DNA of 64,000 nucleotides from Adiantum capillus-veneris (taxonomy: Eukaryota > Streptophyta > Polypodiopsida > Polypodiales > Pteridaceae), in contig CM043942.1 in NCBI GenBank assembly GCA_014529385.2, positions 59,068,184 to 59,132,183 of the forward strand. The letters run 5' to 3'. Positions 57,780-64,000 of this stretch are shown one piece after another. How positions within the stretch are numbered: the stretch's first letter is position 1; each line of letters begins with the position of its first letter. The translations under genes and the position numbers were made by a program. The notes beneath the pieces are model-generated. The model did no database searches, was not told the origin of the DNA, and saw only the letters and a program-made list of their open reading frames with translations.

Positions 57780-57841
57780 GACGAAGAATGCCAATAGAAT
57801 ATTAAATTTGTTGTCCAAGTTATAAGATTTTTATCCTCATT

Positions 57842-60800
57842 ATGAGTAGTGACGAGGATGTGGGACCGTCCAACCGAAGCACCTATCTCTCAACGAGGGT
57901 CTTATGTCCTTGTAATCAATGTAAGCATGTTGTGCGACGGACAAGACGTGTTTCTTTGCAGCACGTTCGCGAATTTGGCGAGTTCGATCCATCTATTATA
58001 GATCGAGTTGTTGCCAATTATAACTCGTCGGACTCTGACGTTGGCCAACAAGCAGCAATTTTGCAACCCAATAGACGTGTTCGCAGGCGCTTTGGTCAAG
58101 CAGCATATGTGAGGCCACAAGATCTAGCCTCTGACAGCTCGGGGGATGATCATGCAGAGCACATTCCCAACGAGGCAATGTTTGAGCCCGAGATTGATGA
58201 AATGATCGAGACGATCATGGATTCAGAAAGGCTTATCTATGATGATATGAAAAGTGAAGCCGATATGCCATTGTATAATGGAGCACGTATGTCTAGATTG
58301 AAAGCACTCTTGGTTCTTCTCAACATGCAGGCAAAGTTTGGATGGAGTGACACTAGCGTCACAACGCTTTTCAGGTGATCTATTACAATTAGTTTACTTT
58401 AATAAAACTCTAAATGTATAATGATCTGATAGATTTTTACACGATTGTATCGTATTTTTATGTTGTGTAGATTGCTTAAAGAGCACATACTACCAGCTGA
58501 CAATGTGATGCCAGATTCCCGAGATGAAGCAAGAAAGATTTTGCAAAACTTGGGGATGGATTACAATTCTATCCACGCTTGTCCTAATGATTGTATTCTT
58601 TTCAGAGGGGAATACATAGACATGGAGAAGTGTCCGAAATGTGATTCCGAAAAATATCGAGTAGATCTCCACGGGACAAAAATTCCACAAAAGGTTTTGC
58701 GACATTTTCCTCTGCTTCCTCGCATCAAGCATTTCTTCGAATGTAAGTCCATGGCCGCCCTAGCATCATGGCATGAGGAGAATAAATCTTCGGATGGTGT
58801 GCTACGAATTCCTGTAGATTGCGCAGCCTGGAAACATATAGATGGAACATGGTCGGATTTTGCCAGGGAAGCTCGAAATTTGCGCTTAGGCCTGGCTATG
58901 GATGGCGTAAATCCATTTGGTCAAAGATCAACATCTTACAGTGTATGGCCCGTTGTCATTGTCAACTACAACATTTCCCCGTGGTTGACTACGAAGAAGG
59001 GGCACCTATGGCTAAGCTTGATTGTGCTAGGGCGATATAAGTGGGGAATATGGATGTGTATCTTCGTCCACTATTGGAAGAGCTACAACTATTGTGGATT
59101 GGCATAGAGGTGGTGGATATGAGCCGACACACAGGACGACGGAATGCTTTGATCAGAGACATTCTAATGTGGACCATGCATGACTATCTCGGGCTAACAG
59201 AATGCTCAGGTGATCTATTGACACTCCTCACTCAGACACTGTAAATCTTGTTTTTTCTCATAGTTGATCTATTATCATGTGTATACATGTAGGGCTTCAA
59301 ACAAGCGGATACAGAGCATGTGTCACATGTGGACCTAGACTGAATGCACGTAGGGCGCCCTCACTGAAGAAGCAAATCTACGAAGGTCATCAAGCGTATC
59401 TTCCAGAGAATCATGTGTTACGCGACGGCTTTTTGGGAAGAGAGCCACCAAGGATGTCTGCACAAGCATGGTTAGAGCAGAAGGAGATGTGCGATGACGG
59501 ATTGCCTCCAGGGATGAAGAGACTATCTCTATGGTACGAGTTACCATACTGGCCCCGACTCATGATCAATCACTTGCTCGATCCAATGGACATATTCAAG
59601 AATGTGGGTAATCTACTATGGGACCATCTGACCGGTAAGAAAGATACTTTGGAAGCCAGAGTTGACCTTAGAAATGTGGATCGTATGGAGCAATATTGGC
59701 CGCAAACAGCGTCTGATGGATCGATAAAACTCCCTAAAGCACCATGGATTTTCACAGGAGCCCAAGAACGCAAAGTAAAAGAGACCATTCGATCTTTGCG
59801 GACCCCCACTGGCGTAATGCACTCGCTCCAAACGTGTTTTACTAAAGAAGGAAAGCTTACCGGTTTGAAATCACACGATTGGCATAAAATGTGTCAGGTA
59901 CGTTCATAGTGGACTTTAATATCATTGCATAAAATGTGGACTTTAATATCATTGTTGCACATACTTTACAGTTTATTTTACCGGTTGCCATTGAGGGATG
60001 TTTGTCTCTCGACATCCGTAACACAATCTACAAACTTACAAAGCTGGTGCAATGGATCTCACAAAAGGAGATCAACGTAGACTCCATACCATTCGCCAGA
60101 CTAAATGCTGCGGAGCTTGTGTGCATGTTTGAGAAACATTTTCCTACTACCATGCTAACCATTCAGGTGCATCTTCTTGTTCACATAGTTGATGAGGTGG
60201 AAATAGCTGGCACAGTTCATTCCAGATGGATGTTCTTCTTAGAACGTTTCATGAAAACGCTTAAGGGATATGTGCGTCAAAAGGCACGTCTGGAGGGTAG
60301 CATGGCAGAAGGTTGGTTGGTATCAGAGTCCCTAGTGTACATTGGAGAGTGGCTAGACGGATTTGATAAAGCCCGGGACACGCTTTGGCGAACCATAGAT
60401 GATGAGCGCATATCTGGGATTGTCATGTGCAATCTCGGTGTTGAGAAGAAGATGATGGAAGATCTAGAGGCTAAAATCAACCGATTTTGCATGCTTCACA
60501 ATCCAATGATACAAAAGTGGATTTCACAATATGAGGATGCAAAGCAAGAGCGACAAAGGGCACGAATCGAGTGGAGACGGGGAAGACGACCACCGATGCA
60601 CTATCCGACGGTTCTGGAGAGCCTACCAACCTTCATGAGCTTAAGATGGTTGCACAACCAATTGAAAAGCGCACAATAATGCGGTGACGAAGTGACTGAG
60701 GAAGAGTGGGAGTACTCTCGGGGCTGTGCGACCAAGGTAAGTTTGCAATGTACGACTAGCTAGTGACTTTATTTCTAAACGTTTGAACGGCCACTCATAA

Positions 60801-61413
60801 TCTTTGTTCGTTGTAGTATAAGTCATACACAGCAGCATGGTGTAAAGGTCGACATTTTAGGGTGGAACGAATCGACAAAAAGCGTTTTACTCAAGATTGT
60901 GGAATCATGGAGGGTCGCAACGCTACTGTGCGTAGAGGAGAGTCTGGTTTTCTTGAGGTAGATTCTACTAAGAAATGGACTGACCTAAGAGACACTTTCG
61001 TACTACCCGAGCATTGTGAACAAGTAAGTATGTAAATAGTTAACATCCCCCTTTTACAAGTTATGTGCTTGAAAGCTCTTATGTAAGTTATGTGGCTCTG
61101 ACAGGTAATATTTCATCCTACAAAGTCTACATCAAAATGGTGGTACGTCATAGAGGTAGCCCCTCGTAGTGCAAGGACGTATGAAGGCTACCATGTGGCA
61201 ATCACAACGGCATCAATGGAGGAGATCAGAGAAGATGCTCAATTAGAAGCCGCTGCGGTGGTGCCGGACGAGCATCAAGATGCTACTACTCTATATGGGG
61301 TGCATGCAGAGGAGCTACAAAATGAAACAGAGGATATGTGTTTAAACGGAGAGCTCTATATAGATATAGGAAGTTATGCTGAGTTATGCGAGGATGAGAG
61401 AGAGATCTCTTAA
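57842..61413 (+). pseudogene. tnp2: CACTA-2 tnp2-type transposase, six exons, one frameshift and one stop
   Basis: Exons inferred from GT/AG borders: 57842-58374 (CPCNQCKH zinc-binding region), 58471-59209 (HACPNDCILF, KCPKCDSEKY, KVLRHFPLLPRIK, AMDGVNPFG, WTMHDYLG), 59293-59897 (MKRLSLWYELPYW, LKSHDWHKM), 59972-60736 (DUF4218: LLVHIVDEVEIAGT, YVRQKARLEGSM), 60817-61023 (DUF4216: VRRGESGFLEVDSTKKW, LPEHCEQ), 61105-61413 (VIFHP...WWYVIEVAPR, acidic tail). Breaks: a frameshift near 59040 in exon 2 and a TAA at 60677-60679. Exon 5 lacks about 25 residues found in CACTA-1 between its CGM and SGRNA stretches. Transposase would bind the ends in the nucleus and excise the element. Confidence 0.85.
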
Positions 61414-61797
61414 AGCCACAAATATTGTATTTGAACAATTTTGCTCCGTGTTGTAAAAGCTCTGGCTCTCTAAGTACCTTCCATGGTGTATAACGCTCTT
61501 TTCTACTCGCGCTCACATCTTTTGATTGAAAATTCTGAGTTTTCGACTTGCCTCTTCTATCACTCAATTCATTGCGTCATTGTATTTATATGTGTCATTA
61601 CGTCATTGTATTTAATGGTCTTTACGTCATTGTCTACTCTATTCATTCAATATTAAGTTTAAATATTCGCGAGACGAGCTTCACACTCGTCTAGACACCG
61701 ACGCTCTAGTGGTGGCGGTGACGGTTGTTGTGGGGATTCCGTCACCGATGCCTCCACACCGCCTCGTGTTCGACGAGGCTCTTTACCCTCCCCTTCT
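61414..61797. other. Spacer between the two CACTA-2 genes
   Basis: Presumed transposase 3' UTR and promoter of the second gene. The last 100 bases become GC-rich and may encode more N-terminal codons of the next gene. Confidence 0.4.
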
Positions 61798-62824
61798 TTG
61801 CCCGCCCCCACACCAGCCACAGCATCGCCATCTACGCCAGGTTTTGCGCGGCTGACTGTTCCTAGCAGCTACACACCTCTACCTACTCCGCCAGGGGCCA
61901 TGCCACTCGACACTCTTCGCTTCGGGGCCCAGACGCCGGTGGAGATACCTGACGTCCGTACCCCCATCGACACGCCGTTAGAGACCCCTGTCGGGACACC
62001 CAAGTTCACGCGTCACCGGTCGGAGGGCTTGCCTTACTCCGTTGACTTCAGCGGCGGCATCATCATGGATGATGACGGCAAGAAGGTGATCTCGCGCATG
62101 CGTGGTCTTTGCTCTCAGCTATTTAGACACTACATACTAAACAAATGGAGTGAAGTACCAAGTGATTTAAAAAACAAAGTCATCAGCATACTTCATGATG
62201 AGTTTCCCGTTCCAACACGGGATCAACGCTTCAATGAAGACCTGATGAAGATTCGAATGCGCGAATACTGCAAACACAAGCGTTCCGAAGTGCAAAAAGC
62301 AATCAAGCATGGGTGGAACAGGCCAGATTGGCTGGCCAAAGAAGATTGGAAGAATGCGAAGAAAGCAGCGCGCGAGAATCCCGACAAGTGGAAGCAACAA
62401 AAGGATGCAGCCAGAGCGCGAGTAGAGGCAGGGAGCTCGCACCACTTGGGGAGCGGTGGATGGGCATCATTTGAGGCCGATTTTGTAAGTGTTTTTGCAT
62501 TGCTCTCTATGTTCGATAGTTTAAGGTTTATGAGTTTTTTAATTCTAACATAATGAATTCTTTGTATGTTTTGACAGTGGTCGATGACAGGACGTGATCC
62601 CACACCGTACGAGTGCGAGTACGCAGGCAGGAAGGGCTTAAACGTCCTGATGAACATTCTCAGTTCTCGCGGTGGCATGGTTAGTATTAGGGTTTACTCT
62701 TTTTTATTTTTTGTTTTGTTTTATAAATGTCGTTATATGTTTATACTTACTGAAATCTGTCTTATTGTCTTTTTTTGCAGAATCCGACAGATACGCCGCT
62801 TGGACGCGATGAGACGTTTGACTA
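61798..62824 (+). CDS. CACTA-2 second gene, TnpA-like (Transposase_24/Ptta type), three exons
   Basis: Exon 1 (61798-62485) starts with about 90 Pro/Thr/Ser-rich residues with repeated TPxxTPxxTP, then a conserved region: LCSQLFRHYILNKWSEVP, FNEDLMKIRMREYCKHKRSE, HGWNRPDWLAKEDW and HHLGSGGWASFEADF, ending at GTAAGT. Exon 2 begins after TTTTGACAG (about 62578) with WSMTGRDPTPYECE and ends near 62678. Exon 3 begins after a T-rich tract and CAG (62781) and ends LGRDETFD at TAG. This is the accessory protein of CACTA elements, thought to bind subterminal repeats. The frame is intact, so it could still be made. The start could lie further upstream, because sequence before 61798 is also GC-rich. 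Confidence 0.65.
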
Positions 62825-62929
62825 GACCACGTCAGTTTAGCCGTAGCTAGATAGCATTAGTTTAGGGTTTCTCATAGCTTATGTATCATGAGACAGATTT
62901 TATACGTCTTTTTGAACCATGTATATTAT

Positions 62930-63065
62930 TACATTTGTCACCGCAGTTCATTTTGCCAATCAATTCTTTATGCCTATGATGTTGTACAATTATCATTACT
63001 ACATTTGCCAATCAATTCATTTTGCCTATGATGTGTACAATTGTCAATTTTACGCTTGTCAATTT
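62930..63065. repeat. Imperfect tandem repeat (about 65 bp unit)
   Basis: TTTGCCAATCAATTC...TTTGCCTATGATG...GTACAATT occurs twice in succession, with part of a third, in the CACTA-2 3' flank. Confidence 0.6.
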
Positions 63066-63169
63066 TGCAAACAATGCGTCTTGTGGGTGACTATTTTGGG
63101 TCTATTATCTATCCTTGCACTTTTTTTAAAAAGTGAATCAAGTATAATATGGTTGATGCCCTGTCATCA

Positions 63170-63433
63170 ATTTTTTTTTCTCCTGGGCGTCACTATAACC
63201 GTCGCTATTTATGGCTCTGTAGCGTCGCTATGAGCGTCGCTATAGACTTCTGTGTAAACGTCGCTATAACCGTCGCTATGAGCGTCGCTATATAGTGACG
63301 CTCATAGCGACGGTTATAGCGACGCTCTCGTAGCGACGCTATTAGCGACGGTTTTAGCGACGCCGGGGGTTATAAAAACCCAGTGTATTTCCGTTGCTAA
63401 CAGCGTCACAAGAGCACACAACCTCTTGTAGTG
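63170..63433. repeat. CACTA-2 right subterminal repeats and hairpin
   Basis: More than ten copies of the CGTCGCTAT motif in both directions. Arms 63257-63290 and 63293-63326 pair over 34 bp with two mismatches and a 2-nt loop. The terminal repeat is CCTCTTGTAGTG. Confidence 0.9.
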
Positions 63434-64000
63434 AAAGCCCATTGGTATGCCCAACAATCTAAAGATTTTTCCATAAGGGAGTATCTGACAACCTCCATCA
63501 AGAGCTGTATGAGGCACTGCACCATTAAAGGGTTTAACTCCAGTTTCCTGATGATTTATCTATGAACCACTGGCTAGACAGAAGGTGTTTAGATAGTTTA
63601 GAAAAGCATCAGCAGACCCCTGGTCAAGTTTACACAGAGCATTAGTATCATCAGCAAACATCTGAAGGCATAAGCCAATATCTAATCTTGCAATTTGAAT
63701 ACCCTTGAGAGTGCCCTTTTGCATTTGATCCTTCACCAACCATCCTAGAGGATCTGACACTATTGCAAAAAGAAGGGGTGCTATGGGGCACCCTTTCCTA
63801 ATGGATCTTTTGAGAGTAATAAGGTCAGTAAGATCCCCATTTATAGCTACTTTTTCAAAATCATTTCCAAGTAAAACATGCACAAATTTTATGAACATTT
63901 TACCAAAGCCAATATCATGTAGGGCTTGCAGTATGAAGTCCCATTCAATTCTATCATAGGCTTTATCAAAGTCTACTTTGAAAAAAAAGAAATCTTGATC
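63434..64000 (-). mobile_element. LINE C, RT core (upstream part, runs off the right edge)
   Basis: Minus strand. The frame from 63898 to 63560 starts MFIKFVHVLLGNDFEKVAING and has SIRKGCPIAPLLFAIVSDPL and the catalytic MFADDTNALCK. Codons down to 63437 end in FRLLGIPMGF, which joins the RT end at 55682 once CACTA-2 and one TSD copy are removed. Sequence above 63900 (DKAYDRIEWDF-like codons) continues RT towards the edge. Confidence 0.88.

Larger units (their letters stand above)
55683..63433 (+). mobile_element. CACTA-2: En/Spm-type DNA transposon inserted in LINE C
   Basis: Ends CACTACAAGAGG in inverted orientation, 3-bp duplication AAA (55680-55682, 63434-63436), length 7751 bp. Plus-strand genes: tnp2 transposase (57842-61413) and a TnpA-like gene (61798-62824). 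Subterminal repeats of the motif GCGTCGCTATGAGCGTCGC form long hairpins at both ends. A captured HMA/HIPP-like fragment lies near 56786-57136, before the transposase. The transposase has one frameshift and one stop. Confidence 0.94.

Overview
This window looks like nuclear DNA of a land plant with a large, repeat-rich genome. Nearly all of it is transposable elements of plant type: Ty3/gypsy elements (two chromovirus-like and one Tat-like), two CACTA (En/Spm) DNA transposons with tnp2-type transposases, L1-type LINEs ending in a plant zf-RVT domain, and initiator-Met-tRNA primer sites. The only coding remains that are not transposon genes are a decayed HET-domain-like gene (52631-54040), a DEAD-box RNA helicase fragment (47360-47900) and a heavy-metal-associated (HMA/HIPP-like) gene fragment (56786-57136). 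A HET-like gene hints at a non-seed plant, but that is weak evidence. I see no intact host gene, no rRNA and no ordinary tRNA gene.

Layout. 1-1189 is a LINE endonuclease remnant (-). 1190-4373 holds GC-rich sequence, a tRNA-like SINE head, a two-copy tandem repeat and a GC-rich minisatellite. 4374-28777 is a nested stack. The outer element is chromovirus I (-, about 1.62 kb LTRs). Its gag zinc knuckle is split by a 2.8 kb solo-LTR-like insert (9845-12660, TSD AAGAA). Its right LTR is split by short-LTR gypsy element II (+, 15489-28276, TSD TAGGC). Element II is split by CACTA-1 (-, 18184-25166, TSD ATT). 28778-29916 and 39131-39430 are two halves of gypsy remnant III (+), parted by Tat-like element IV (-, 29917-39130, visible TSD ATGC). 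39950-42944 holds LINE remnants (-). 42945-46200 is a non-autonomous LTR element (LARD-like) related to chromovirus I. 46201 onward is another LTR and internal sequence carrying the helicase fragment. 49376-52330 is the 5' half of a LINE (-). 52440-54050 is the HET-like pseudogene with a TATA motif and CT tract upstream. 54072-55682 and 63434-64000 are one LINE (-) cut by CACTA-2 (+, 55683-63433, TSD AAA), which carries the HMA/HIPP-like fragment.

How the parts relate. Each element encodes its own mobilisation proteins (gag, protease, RT, RNase H and integrase; or tnp2 transposase plus a TnpA-like protein; or LINE ORF1 and EN-RT), and nearly all copies are broken by stops, frameshifts or insertions. 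The insertions can be ordered. Chromovirus I came first (LTRs visibly about 5% diverged), then element II (3 differences in 172 bp between LTRs), then CACTA-1. Element IV is also young (about a dozen substitutions over 1.48 kb of LTR). Many stops look like CAG to TAG or TGG to TGA/TAG changes, as expected from cytosine-methylation decay of silenced DNA. All identifications come from reading translated motifs by eye; no database search was possible.
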